Of a stretch of 64,000 nt of DNA, positions 1 through 12,071 are shown piece after piece. The stretch is from Tetrahymena thermophila SB210. Taxonomy: Eukaryota > Ciliophora > Oligohymenophorea > Hymenostomatida > Tetrahymenidae. Within the stretch, counting starts at the first letter, position 1. Every line of letters begins with the position of its first letter. A model generated the notes under the pieces. It saw only the letters and a list, made by a program, of their open reading frames with translations, made no database searches and was not told the origin of the DNA. The translations under genes were made by a program, and so were the position numbers. Location: assembly GCF_000189635.1 (NCBI RefSeq), contig NW_002476426.1, forward strand, positions 992,001-1,056,000, given 5' to 3'.

Positions 1-969
1 ATTTCATCTAATAGCTCATCCTTTTATGACTCAAAAGCTTATGTATCAGCTATTGGTTTATTTTAATTCTATAAATTCTAGAGATTAGCTGGTGCAGCAG
101 GTTTTACTGTATTCTACATAGGAGTAGCACCATACTTTATTTGAAAAGATAAATAAATATTTTAATAACATTTAAGAAGGAGTTGAATATAAAATCATTC
201 TTTTTTACCGGCATTATATTTTATTTGGGTTGCATATTCTAAGGGTTTGCATAATTTTATGCTTAATAGTAGGAATTAGCAGCTCCCTAGGCTGCTCCTC
301 CATATGGATATTAATAGTAATTCTATGCAGCTTAAGTTTATCCATAGTATTATTAATAATATTAATTATATTGCTAGTACTGTTGCTAGTATGCTGGATT
401 AGCTTAGTAATTGTAAGCACCACCTAAATTAAAACAATTAATTTTTCAAAATTATATATATTTTTACATAAAATAAACATATTTCTTAAATAAAATTCTC
501 TAAAACACTTTGATTAAGTATATTTGCTTCCTAATTAAGATACATTTAATCATTTTAGCCTTATTATTTTTAGAGATTTTACATATTTACAATTTTTCTA
601 ATCAAAAATACCAATTATTTTTTATTTTTTTTAAATAAAGATTAAATTTAGAAAGCAAAACTTTACCTTAATTTGGATATTAGCCATAATATTAATACTA
701 TTAGTATTAAGAATATAGATAGTCTTATGGTTAAGCATTGGTTGATCCGCTTTCGCCTTGATAAAATTTAATTTAAATTAACTTTCATACAATTATTTAA
801 TATTATCTATACCTTATGTATATGCCTTCATTGCATTATCAATAGTATTTTTTTTCTAATCATCCTATAATATATCAAAGAAAATTACATCAAACATTTT
901 AAAAATGAATAAGATTCATTTAATAATAGGCAATTGCACTCTCAATTAATCTAAACTATTTACATTCAT
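1..969 (-). CDS. Prion-like Q/Y/N-rich protein, N-terminal part (truncated by window edge)
   Basis: Unrecognised gene that runs off the left edge. With TAA/TAG as Gln, the minus strand gives a low-complexity protein rich in Q, Y, N, G and A, with pieces such as SQYQQYQYYGQYPNQ and YQQQYQQYNQYYQQYYGQ, then NTVKPAAPANLQNLQN and ADTQAFESQKDELLDE at the edge. The proposed introns, 757-812, 424-666 and 135-208, all keep frame. The start is either ATG at 969 (with one more intron to about 868) or ATG at 897. The composition resembles yeast prion domains such as Sup35/eRF3 N-termini, but the diagnostic downstream domain lies outside the window, so an eRF3 call would be speculation. It could equally be an RNA-binding or coat protein. 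Confidence 0.7.
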
Positions 970-1593
970 CTCTTTAATCAATCTGTTCTTCCTTCCTACT
1001 TATATTAAATCAATATTTATTCTTAATAGCTGACTATTTATGGAAATTAAGATAAATTTTTAAAGAGTTTAATATTTTAGTTTTAATTAATTAATTAACT
1101 AATTTCTTTAATATCTTCAATAATTAATTAGATCAAATTATTTAATTTTCCAACTTTCTCTTTATTATCTTTTTTATAAAAATATTCTGAAAAACTCTTG
1201 TCTTGAATATATCCCATTCATATTTTAACAAAATCGCGCCTACCTTTGCTAATAAAAGTTATTTGTTTTTTTAACATATCTTGTATTTTATTAATTTTGA
1301 TAAAAACAAAAACAAATTTAATTACTGATTAATTTATACGTTGAAACTAGTCTTTAATGTTATCTGCTTGATTCTCATAATTAATTAAATCAAATTAATC
1401 ATGATTACTTACATATTTATTTTTTACAACAAAAATCATTTTACATCATACACATTTATTCATAAAACAATTACAAAATTAGTTTGTTTTTTTTTTTTAA
1501 ATAAATTGATTTAGAAACAATTTATATAAAAAATGTAATTTAAACTTACTTATTGAAAATTAATTTAATATTTAGGTTAAATTCATAATTTTA
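970..1593. other. AT-rich intergenic spacer
   Basis: Lies between the start of the prion-like gene and the stop of the DGxGRD gene, both on the minus strand. Only A/T homopolymer runs and short TTAATTAA-type motifs are visible. It should hold the promoter of the left gene, but no element is recognisable. Confidence 0.6.
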
Positions 1594-2566
1594 TCAAAAT
1601 TCTTAGGTTTTTAAAATTTAATTTAATTGAGGATCGTTATATGACATATCACTTAAATATTTATCATACATATAAGATTTGCTCATTGATGGTAGTGTTT
1701 TAAGAGTTTGTTTTTGATTTACTAATAATTCATCTTCTAACTAAGCATTTTATTTACTCATTTAAAGCATTTGTTATTTTAAACCTGATAAACCATTCGT
1801 TTAATTTCCCTTTAACATTAAATCTTTTAAATGATAAGTCTTTTGATTTATTTGTTTAGTTGGTGAGGATGCATCTATAGTTGTGTTTGGGTTATTAACA
1901 AAAGAGTAATTTAAGTTATTTTTATATGAGCATTTGCAAGCATTAATAGTGTTATCAGGAGACTAGCTGGGAGATTTTGGTTAAGCTAGTCTATTAAAGT
2001 TTTCTCTTATTTATCTTTACTTTTCCTTTACTTACATCATTCTTTTCTCATCTTGTATACTTGGTAATCTCATTGTGTAAGAGATATCAAATGAATTGCT
2101 CCTCTTTTATCTTATTTCAGGGTAATCTCTTAGTTTAGTAGTGAAATTCATTTAAGGATTAACAAATCCACCAGAATTATATCTATATTTTTTTTTGAAT
2201 TTGAAAAATTTACATGAGATTTATGCAAATAATATTTAGCAATTTAAAAAGTTTAATGATAAATTTTTAAATATGTACGATATGTAAGAGTCTCTCCCTG
2301 TTCCATCGCTTTTATAATGATTATATTTAGACTAAACTGGTACTCTTGCTATACAGCTCGATGGTGTTCTATTACTGTTTTCTATAAAGGTTTTAACTAA
2401 CTTTTTTAATTTAAAGAAAAGTACTTATGTTTGTCAATTGATAATTAGCTGCGTGTGCTCTTATATAACCTCCACTGTTAAATGAAATGTAAGTATCTCT
2501 ACCTGATCCATCTACATTATAAATTCTACACTTTGGTGATGGGCTAATATTCCTTTATGCATGCAT
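1594..2566 (-). CDS. Protein with two DGxGRDxYI motifs, unknown function
   Basis: Predicted 277-residue protein from three exons; introns 2382-2424 and 2183-2278 keep frame. The N-terminal half holds two copies of one motif: YNVDGSGRDTYISFNSGG and, after a splice, YKSDGTGRDSYISYNSGG. The C-terminal half is basic and Q/N-rich, with a likely helical stretch (SGLKQQMLQMSKQNAQLEDE), and ends ILKTQEF before TGA. I recall this DG-GRD-YI motif from conserved proteins of ciliated or flagellated organisms, so a cilium or axoneme role is possible; that is inference, not shown by the sequence. The start is the first in-frame ATG, although a T-rich run ending in AG just upstream could mean another 5' exon. 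Confidence 0.78.
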
Positions 2567-3255
2567 TTCTTTCTAAAAAACAAAGTTTAAGCACCTTTAA
2601 TGAAAATCAATTTATTTATTTACTTATTAAAACAAAAAACTATAAATTTTTTAAGATGTAAAAATCTTATAAATCCTATACCAATAATTTTTTGCAAAAT
2701 AATTAATATAATAAATATTTAACTAAGATTTGATTGATAAAAAAGGCGATAAAATTTATTTGATAAATTTGGTATTGCTTCAATACCATTCAATATTATT
2801 TTTATTTAGTCAAGAGTAAATAGTGGTTTTTCTCTGAATTATGAATTTGTTAATTAAAAATTTTATGATTTATATATTCATTTTTTTTTTATTATGCTCT
2901 AACTTTTTTTGCATAAATTGAATAAAGAAATGTATTAATTTAAAAATAAAGGAAAAAAGAGCTCAACAAAAAGTATTACACAAAAGTAAATTAATAAATT
3001 AATTTTATAGTTTTCAATTATTAAATTATTAAAAAGTAATTTTATATGTTAATATAAAGGGTTAACAGAGTATGTCATTTTTCAAGAAAAATTTCTTTTC
3101 TTTAAATCCTTCTTTTTAAACAACAACAGTGTATTATTTTTTATCATTTGTTGTATTAAGTTGTGTTATGTCAGTCTGTCTATCTATATAGGTTAAGATA
3201 AAAGGATGAATCCAAAATATAATAATGATATTTTTAAATTGTGTTATCATTTCTA
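2567..3255. other. AT-rich intergenic spacer
   Basis: Promoter side of the DGxGRD gene and 3' side of the CHD gene. Contains a small inverted repeat, GGTATTG-CTT-CAATACC, near 2771, and long T runs. No coding signal seen. Confidence 0.55.
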
Positions 3256-6200
3256 TCATTCTTCCTTCTTTCCTTCATCTACATCAAGCAAGAAATTCAT
3301 CATGTTGTTAGCTCTGTTCTATAATTTCCTAATAACGTACCTATATTAAATTTATTATTCATAAAATTAAAATACAAACCTGTTAGAAATAATAAATTTA
3401 TTCATACTTTTGTCCTAGTTCGGAATCGATTGTATTGATATCTCTGTCTTCCTTTTCGTCAAACTTATGGAAAATAATTTACCATATTTATAAATTAAGA
3501 TCTTGAGGGTAATCCCATAAAATCTTGTTTTCTAACAGCTTTTCCCAGTTACCAAATCCTACTGCAAAAATAGCATGAATTAAAAGATAATCATCGTAAT
3601 TAGTCCACTTAAACTTTTAAAATTCTATTTTATTGTTTTCGTCTAATTTGGCTTGATGGAAAGAATATTCTGTTTAGATTAAACAATTAACATTATTATT
3701 TGCATTTTTTTAAAAATATTAAATTACCTTTGTGAGATACTCTGAATTTCTCAGGTTTTTTTGTGAAATAGTTGTACTTTTTACGCAAAATTGAAAGACC
3801 TCCGATTCTTCTAACAACAAGTTCAGGCTTTTTTAAATAAAAAAAAATAATATAAATAAAATCTATTTTGACATATTTTTTTTTCGTACAGATAATCCAC
3901 AGAACACTGCATTGTCAAGCTTTTCTAATCTCTTATAGAATAAAAGTGCTGCGTAGAATTCCTTGAGATACTTTTTGAAATCCATGTAAGTAGGCTTATG
4001 GTCTTTTTTGAAAGTTTCAGGTCTGTTCTTTTGGAGTTCAAGCCAGAATTAATCGATTGTATTAAAATCCATACCAAATTCAAGAATAAAAGAGAGGAAT
4101 TCCATTCTATGGAACTCATTAAAACCATTAAGTACAAACTAGAAACGATCAATATCAGACATGTTGGCAAATTTCATGTGTGATTTAGCATATATTTCTT
4201 CATCAAAATATTTTAATATTTTATCAGTTGTCTTTTTGTTTTTGTGTACTAATCCTTTGTTTTATTGATCCTCCTAATTATTTATTTATTTATTAAATAA
4301 AATATTATTTATTAATTATTTTTATATAAAAAATTTGAAAAAATTGGCTTGTCGAAAAAGCTAAAAAAGTAAAAATAATTTTAAATGAATAAATAAATAA
4401 ATATTTAAATAAATAAATAAATAAGTACCTAAAAGTAATTATTTGCATTGCTAGCTGCTCCTGTATTATTGTTTTTAGAGTTTTACTTTTTAGCAAAATT
4501 CTCAACTACTTCGTCAGCGCCACCATCACTTTCTGAGACAGTTTTGTCTTTTTCACCTTCTCCATCGAATTCAGAATAAGAATCACTAGTACGATTATGA
4601 TCATCTTGAAGAGTGCTATTAATCATCTTTCTTACTCTCTTACCCTTACCAAGTTCACTAGCTTGTTGACTTTGTAGTTATTTAGCTTGATCGTCAAGAA
4701 GTGTTTCCCAATACTTTTTCTAATCTTTTTACTTTTCTTCTTCATCATTACGCTTTTGACGTTCATCAACAGTTTCGAAATTATATGAATTGAATTTAAA
4801 ACCACTTAAATAGTAATCATTAAGATCAGATTTACGCAAGGATACGTTTTCAACATCAGTGCCTTTTATCATATCTCCTTCTCTACTGATAAGAGCATCT
4901 ATTTGCTCATCAGTAAATTCTTAATCCTTTTCTTCTAAATTTTTGTTAAACATTTCATAAGTACCATTCTTTAAAATAGTTTCAAAATCTTCTTTAGTGA
5001 ATTTATTAATAGGATTGATAATAATTGATTCTAACAAGAGCTTTCTAGTAGCTATTTCAATAATACGCTCTTCAGCTGAGTATTTACTTACTAATCTGTA
5101 TACTTTTACTTTTGATTCCTAACCCATACGATATGCTCTGCTAATGGCTTAGACATCTCTATAAGGATTAAAATCACTATCTGTGAAGAAAATAGTGTCT
5201 GCAGAAGTCAAGTTAATACCTAAATAGATTTTTTTAGTTTTAAAAATAAGTAAACTAATTTAATATTTTGCAAGTTACCTAAACCACCAGCACGTGTAGA
5301 CAGTAAGAAGATTTTAGCCTTAGAGTCCTTTGAATTAAAAGAGTCAATAGTTTTTTAACGGTCGATGACAGAGGTTGTACCATCAAGTCTTTCAAACTAA
5401 AAGTTAAAAAATATAGAGTTAATAAAATTTATAGTTAAAATAATAAATAAATAAATAAATAATTAATTAATTACAGCCCATCCTTTGAAGTTAAAGAATT
5501 CTCCCATAATATCAAGCATCATTGTGAATTATGAGAAAATAAGCATTTTGTGATTTTATTACAAAAGTTTAGGAATCATACGTTCTAAAAACTTAAGTTT
5601 ATTTGAACAATCAACAAATTCTTCTTAGAATTTGTCTTTTTTAGGAATGAGATATTTCTTTTTGTATAAGAAAAGGGAAGGATGATTACAAACAAGACGT
5701 AAACTCATAAGAATGTTAAGTAAAGAAAATTTAGAGAAGTTTTTAGATTTAGCGTCAAGTAATTTCAAGTTATCATAGTTCTTGACTAATACATTTTTAT
5801 AGTAATACTTTTGGGTATCAGTTAAAGAGATCTTAATAATAATTTCTTCCATTTCAGGCAATTCTAAATCGACATCTGTTTTTTTACGACGCAACAAGTG
5901 AGGAGCAAGCATTTTAGTTAACTCACTTAAGGCCTTCTTTCGTTCAGCCTCAGGTATTTACTCATCCTATTGCTATTGCTATTTAGTTTATGTAGTTGTT
6001 GTTTATAAAAACATTTTTAAGCTTTCGAAATTTTTCATTGTTTTAGCCTTCTAAGGACAGATAAATTCGATTAAATTGAGTAATTCCAATATATTATTTT
6101 GTAAGGGAGTACCTTTAAATTAAAGAAAAATTATTTTAGTTTTTATGCATTAAAAATAATTCTATTTATTTAATTACCTGTCAATAGAACTTTATGTCTT

Positions 6201-9200
6201 GTTGCGATAGTTGATGAGATTTTAAAGAATTTAGATTCGTTATTTTTAAGTCTGTGGGCTTCATCAACAACCAAGCATTCCCATTGAATTTTTCTTAAGA
6301 AATGAGCATCATTGATAGCTGTATCATAACTTGTAATCAATGCATTAAATTTAGGTACTAAATCTTTTTTCTTCTTGCCCTTCTTAAGGGGATTTTTGAT
6401 TTTGAAATAAAACTCACGATGTCTGACCAAGCTACGAGAAGCTTAGTTTCCAGTATACACAAGTACATTGAATTTATCTCCCCAAATGGCAAATTCCCTC
6501 AGCCAATTATACAATGTGGAGGCAGGAGCAACTACCATGAAAGGTCCATCAATATCTTTCTCATAGTACAAATAATTTAAGAAAGAAACAGTCTACACAG
6601 TTTTACCAAGACCCATTTCATCTGCAAGAATAACATTGTTTGCTTTGTTATAACTTTCTGAAAGCCAATTAACACCATCTATTTAAAACTTGTGTAATGA
6701 ACCACCTGTGATAAAATTAGGTTATTGCTTATACTTCTTTTATACTTGAGTGTTTATTTTTCTTTTGTTTTCTCTTTCTTCTTAAAATCTTGGAGTTCCT
6801 AATTATTTTTATCAGATACAAATAAATGAGTTTAAAAATTTTGCTAACAATAAATAATAAATACCAATAGTTTCCTCAAACATCTTTATTTACAAATATT
6901 TTCTTAAAATTTCTTTGTATTTAAGAACTATGAACTCATCTTCGAAAGTACATTCATCATAGAAGAGTCCCTACCACTTGATAAGGAATTTATAATTTGT
7001 TTTTGCTCCAAAGACAATTTATTTTTCATATAAATCTCCATATTTGCTGAATATAGAATCATAAATATCTCTGTATGAACGCTTGGCATGCTTTATAGGA
7101 CGTTTGCAGTCAATAATTCTTTCTATTTTTATATTTTCTTCTAAAACATCAACAGGCTCTTCAGTTAATGCTATTTCTATTTCTTCTTCATCAATTGCAA
7201 CTTTAACTTATTTTTTCTTATCTTTGAAATTTTTAAGTTTTCTTGGGATTTTCCTTTCAACTACAGACTCAGGTAACCAATAACTGTGGATATAAGCAGC
7301 ATCTAAAAAAATTTGAAAAATTATTTTTCATTCTTTGTTAAAAAAAAATTTACTATTTAATTTTGTGATAAAGCAGTTGCCAACTTCAGTTGAGACATAA
7401 TCTTAAATTTTATCTATTCCAAAATAGCCTATGCAAGTAAAGCAAGAATATAAAATTTATTTTCCTAATTAATGGTAATATTATTAATATTTATAATAAA
7501 TTTATCTTAATATTACCTTCAGTAGTATGAAGCTTTTTAATGGCTTCAGTCAAATTTTTTAACTTCTCATTAGCTACTTCTGCATCATCTTTGTCACTAA
7601 TTGATTGCAATATAGTAAGAGTATCTGCATCCAAAAAATAATTTCTATTCATTGGACAATCTACGAGCTATTTAAGAGGAATACCTAAACATTCAAAATG
7701 CATTAAACGATAGCAAAGGGAACAAGTAACTTTAATTTCAGCTTCATTAGTACTCTTTTCACATGCACAGCATATATCTTTATTTTCTTCTCTGCAGTAA
7801 GGACATTCCCAAGCACCAGTTGGAGGCTTTTTAATACCCACACAAGTCAAGTGGAATGTTTTTGAGCAATTTTCACAGCATATAAGTTTTCCCTAATCTC
7901 TACAAATAAAGCACCAACTCTCATTTGCATCTGTTTCTGAAAGATTGTACACTTCGTCACGTTATACCTCTAATTGATTGTAATAAAAAATTTTATAAAT
8001 AAAAATCCTTCTTTATTAACGGTTATCGGTATTGCACAAATAAAATCAATGACTCCATTTATATAATTTAGTTGATGTTTTAATCAAATGATCATTTTAG
8101 TTTATTTATTAAAAATTTTTTTTTCCTTCATTTTTGATTATTAATTAAGTTGAGAAAGAAAAAAATATTTTTAATGAAGATTGAAAAATGTAAATAGATA
8201 AATAAATGGGAGATGATTTAATAAGAATTTTAAAATACTAGCTAATAAGCTAACTAATTTTTATTAAGTATTAATTATTTATTGGGTTCTAAATTTTTTT
8301 TTATTTGGAAATCAGTCAGTCAGCAAAATTTAAAAAAAAACATTATATTCGATAATGTTTGAAAGTAAGTGATGCAACCTCACTTTCTTTTTTCTTCGAA
8401 ATGACGTATTATTAATTTTTCCTAAGCAAGTCTTAAATTTTATTAATATGCTTTTCATCATTGAAAAATTGAATATTCTGATCTACCTCATTTATTTCGC
8501 CTCTCTTTTTAACCTTTTAAGTACTACTCTTTCCACTTTTTATTTTTTATTTTTTCCGATTGAATTTTTATCAAACTAAGCAATAAATAAATAAATGCAT
8601 TTTTTCTTACTTAAAAAAAATTTAGAATCCTATGAATTTTTTTTTTCTTTTAAATAATATTCAAACCTTTTCGTATAATTTCTTTTATTTTTCAATGGAA
8701 TATATAAACATCATTTTTCTTATTAATTGCACTTCTTCATACAAAACCAAATTATAATTTCATAATAAATTTTATTTTCCTTATTTTTAATTTCCATTTA
8801 CTTACTATAAGTATGTTTTGGCTAAATTTTAGTAAAGGCTACAGCAATTAATGCTCAATGGTAGTTTTTATTTATTTTGATTTTCTTGCTTAATAAATTA
8901 AATTAAAATGAATAACTTCTCATTCATTTTCTAAAATTTATTTCATATTATGTCTATTTATAATCAATCATCTCTCTATAAAAATTAAGCAATTTACAAA
9001 ACTAAATTAAAATTCCTTTATTTCTAATTATCCTATTAATATATTGCTTCTTTGTAAAGTCTCCCTCTCTATTTGAATATACTGCTTTACTCAATAATAA
9101 ATCTAAACTTTTAATCTGCGTTATCCATTAAATTCAGAATTTTTGCAATACTTATAGATTTAATTTTGCAGAAACTCAAAGCAATTTAACAATAGAATTA

Positions 9201-10432
9201 AAATAACTATATCATTGTTGATTTTAAAATTTTATATTTTCTGCATAAATGGATTCCCCTTGAAGCTGATTTCTGAAATGCATGCAAGAATCTATAAATT
9301 AAGCTAATTCTTTTAATTTTATTTGTCTGTAATATACAATGAAAATTATAGATGGGTTTTATACTTATTTTACAACCTACTTAAATGATATTATGAATTG
9401 GTCATTTAAAATATTATATGGAGTAATCATTATCTCAAAATTTTAAGATTTATTGATGTGCAAAACTTTACTATTTATGATTATATAAAAATTTTCTTAC
9501 TATTAGCTTTTTCTTCGGAGTCATATTCATAATCGTCTGAAGGGGGCTCATCTTCGAGATCATCCTCTGCATATTCTCCTTAATCATGAGCTTAATCGTC
9601 TTATTCGTTACCCTCTATTTCTTCTTCAATTTCATTTTCAGCTTAGTTATTGTCCTCTTCTCCTCCTTAAATAGATTCTTCTTCTTCTTCTTGCATGGAA
9701 TCCTCATTCTTCTTTTATTTGGCTTTACTCTTTCTGCCTCTTCCATTACCAGATTTTATGATGCTACTATTTTTCTTTAAATTCTTTTTAGATTTTGGCT
9801 TACGCACTGCCTCATCATCAAAATCTTCCTCTTCATCATCATACTATGCGTCCTTTTTACGTTAATAATTTAATATGAGGTATATTAGAAATTAAGCTCC
9901 TCCTTTTATATCTCTTTAGAAATGTGAAGTAGTGTTTATTTAAAAATATATATAAGGCTAGTATTTTTAAATGTAATGTGTTGTTAAAATGATTCTTGAA
10001 TACAAATCTTAGTATGGATTTACAAAAATTATACTATCTTCGTAAATTAAAAAACACTTTATACTTCAAAAGTTTGCTTTGCTTAATACTAATTTGCTTT
10101 CTTTCATTTGTTCATGTAGATATTATCATCTTAGTACTTACAATTTTTTCGCTCTTTAGGCTATTTTATTGTGAAAGCACTTCTATATAGATAATTAAGT
10201 GCTGATAAACGAATACTCAAAAAAAAAAAAAATCAAAGTAAAAACAAAAGAGGAGAAGTGAGTGAGTGAGTGAAAATGAAATGTTTACTAATTCGTCTTC
10301 TAAATCATCCTCTGAATCTGAAACAACTTTGAGTTTTTTTGTCCTTGTTCTAAGCGTTCTCTAAGTCACTTCCTATTATTTACTACTGCTTTCATCATTG
10401 GAGACTGCTTACTATCTTCTACGAGTACCCAT
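3256..10432 (-). CDS. CHD3/4-type chromatin remodeller (PHD, chromodomains, SNF2 ATPase)
   Basis: Large multi-exon gene for an ATP-dependent nucleosome remodeller acting in the nucleus. Order of parts: first exon (10432-10289, 48 codons, MGTRRRQQ...), a mixed acidic/basic stretch (9843-9501), a PHD finger (WCFICRDQGKLICCENC ... FHLTC ... CPYC, about 7900-7790) with a second Cys-rich half (CCACEKSTNE, CSLCYRLMHFEC), chromodomain-like segments (IHSYWLPESVVE; YKFLIKWQGLFYDECTFEDEF, about 7300-6930), then the SNF2 core: motif I LADEMGLGKTVQT (6630), DEAH as VVDEAHRLKNN (6270), and motif VI DIQAISRAYRMGQE (5120). The C-terminus carries a SANT/SLIDE-like region and ends MNFLLDVDEGKKEE. The PHD-plus-chromo layout fits CHD3/4 (Mi-2) rather than ISWI. 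One intron (7970-9500) is 1.53 kb, unusual here. The gene assignment is secure; some splice joins are approximate. Confidence 0.93.
7970..9500 (-). other. Unusually long CHD intron
   Basis: Joins the acidic N-terminal exon (ends ...SEEKAN, donor GTAAG at 9500) to the PHD exon (acceptor AATTAG at 7970). Both sides are phase 1, giving EEKANKVQRDEVYNL. No open frame of note was found in its 1531 bases on either strand. A hidden small RNA gene or an internally eliminated sequence cannot be excluded by eye. Confidence 0.6.
9844..10288 (-). other. First CHD intron with a GTGA repeat
   Basis: 445-base intron between the first exon (ends ...EDELL-type acidic run, donor GTAAAC) and the acidic exon starting YDDEEED. 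It contains an (AGTG)n run near 10255-10274 and a T-rich section. An alternative acceptor, AAAAAG nine bases upstream, would add DAQ and also keeps frame. Confidence 0.55.
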
Positions 10433-12071
10433 CTTAAATTTAATAATTAATATATCTTTTGTACTTAAGAAATTGATATTATGCTTATCAGTTATTTCTT
10501 TATTTCTTTTAAAATGCTTAATTTTTATTATGATTAAGATAATTACTTTGATTTATATTTTCTTTCTTTTTTTATTTGTAAATTTGGACTTTCGCGGTTG
10601 TTTTTTATAGTTTATATTTTCTTCTTCTTTAGTATTATTTATTTAATAAAAAATGCTGATATACCGCTACATATCTTCGCATGAATTCTTTCCAAACTAT
10701 AGTTTAATTTTCTAATATTTCTACCATTTTTATTTGATGGTAATCTTCAAAAAACACTTTAATGCATAATCTATGAAAAAATAATATTTATTTAGTAAAT
10801 ATAGAATCCCTCTATTAAAATGAATCAGTATTTATATATAGTGAGCAGATAAAATATTGCGAAAATTTTGATAGACTCCTTCAAATTATTTACTCTATTA
10901 ATGTTATTTAGTAAACGAATTATTTCTTTTATATAATCTTAGCTACAAAATTAGAATAGAAAAATAAATTAAATAAAAATCTTCAATTAAAATGTAAACA
11001 TTTATTATGAATGATAGAGGAATACATTAAACATATATTAAAGGAAGATGATTCAAAAATCATGTAAAATTTATTTATCTATATATTTTTATTATTTTCA
11101 TCTACAAATATTTAATATACGATCGAAAGAAATTAAATTAAAAAATAAATTTTATAATTATTATAAAATTTAAGAACTATCAAATTAAAAACGTGGGATA
11201 TTTTTTACAATTAAAATACCAAATTTAATTAAGAATAGGATGTTTTTCCAATTTTTAAATATTAGCAGCAAAAATGTTGCATAGAGAGATATTGAAGAAA
11301 AAAAATCTAATACCATGAAATTACTTCTACTTTTTTTATCAGATTCTATTTTTGGTAAGAATCATTCATTCATTCATCTTTCTAAAAGATCCTTATTAAG
11401 TAGTTAACATAAAAGTCACCTTTTAGATTCCTACCGTAAATTATTAACCCAATATCTTCAAATTAATTAAATCAACTAAAGCATCAATATATTTTTACGT
11501 TTTACACAATAAATTTTCAGAGAGGTTCCATTAAGTTTTGAAAAGATTTTTATTCATTTGAACTTCTATAATTTATTTCTACAACATAATGATTTTATAA
11601 ATTTGAAATTTTCTTATTGCGCAAACATTAAAATGATTTTATTTAAACATCTTCATTCTAATTTCATAAATTTTATCTTTTTTTAGTTAAAATATTTATG
11701 AAAAAAAAAATACTGATTTGTATTAAATTCTAATAAAATATTTATATTACATAGACAAAAATATATATACAACTTTTTTTCATAATTAAATGATAAATTT
11801 TATTTATTTATTTATTTTAAATATTTTATAATACATTTTCAATAAATTATGTTTATTTTCCAAGCAAATTTTTTGAAAACAAAATTATTTTAAATCAATC
11901 AATCAATCACCCACTCTCAAACAGTTCAGTTTTTATTCACATATAATTTATTTTTTGAGTCTAAATGCACACCTTTCTAAGAAATATGTATAAACCAATA
12001 TTCAAAAAAAACAAAGAAGCTACCTTCTTTATTTAGATATATATGATAAATAGATATCAAGATAGATTGCA
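10433..12071. other. AT-rich intergenic region
   Basis: Between the CHD start and the stop of the multi-globin gene. Very AT-rich with runs such as (AATC)4 near 11895. No reading frame or RNA gene could be supported. It should hold the CHD promoter. Confidence 0.55.

Noticed and set aside
1..144. Plus-strand frame ending FYIGVAPYFI at TGA 142-144, looking like the tail of a membrane protein
   Set aside because: The minus strand in the same place gives YGATPMQNTVKPAAPANLQ joined in phase to the upstream Q/Y-rich exon by a proper intron, a better explanation.
230..427. Hydrophobic 65-residue plus-strand frame (Leu/Ile/Val-rich)
   Set aside because: It is the antisense of the Q/Y-rich minus-strand exon; TAC/TAA-rich codons read backwards as Val/Leu.
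3998..4183. Short plus-strand frame inside the CHD gene
   Set aside because: Shadow of the minus-strand CHD C-terminal exon (FGMDFNTIDQFWLELQKNR), which is conserved-looking.
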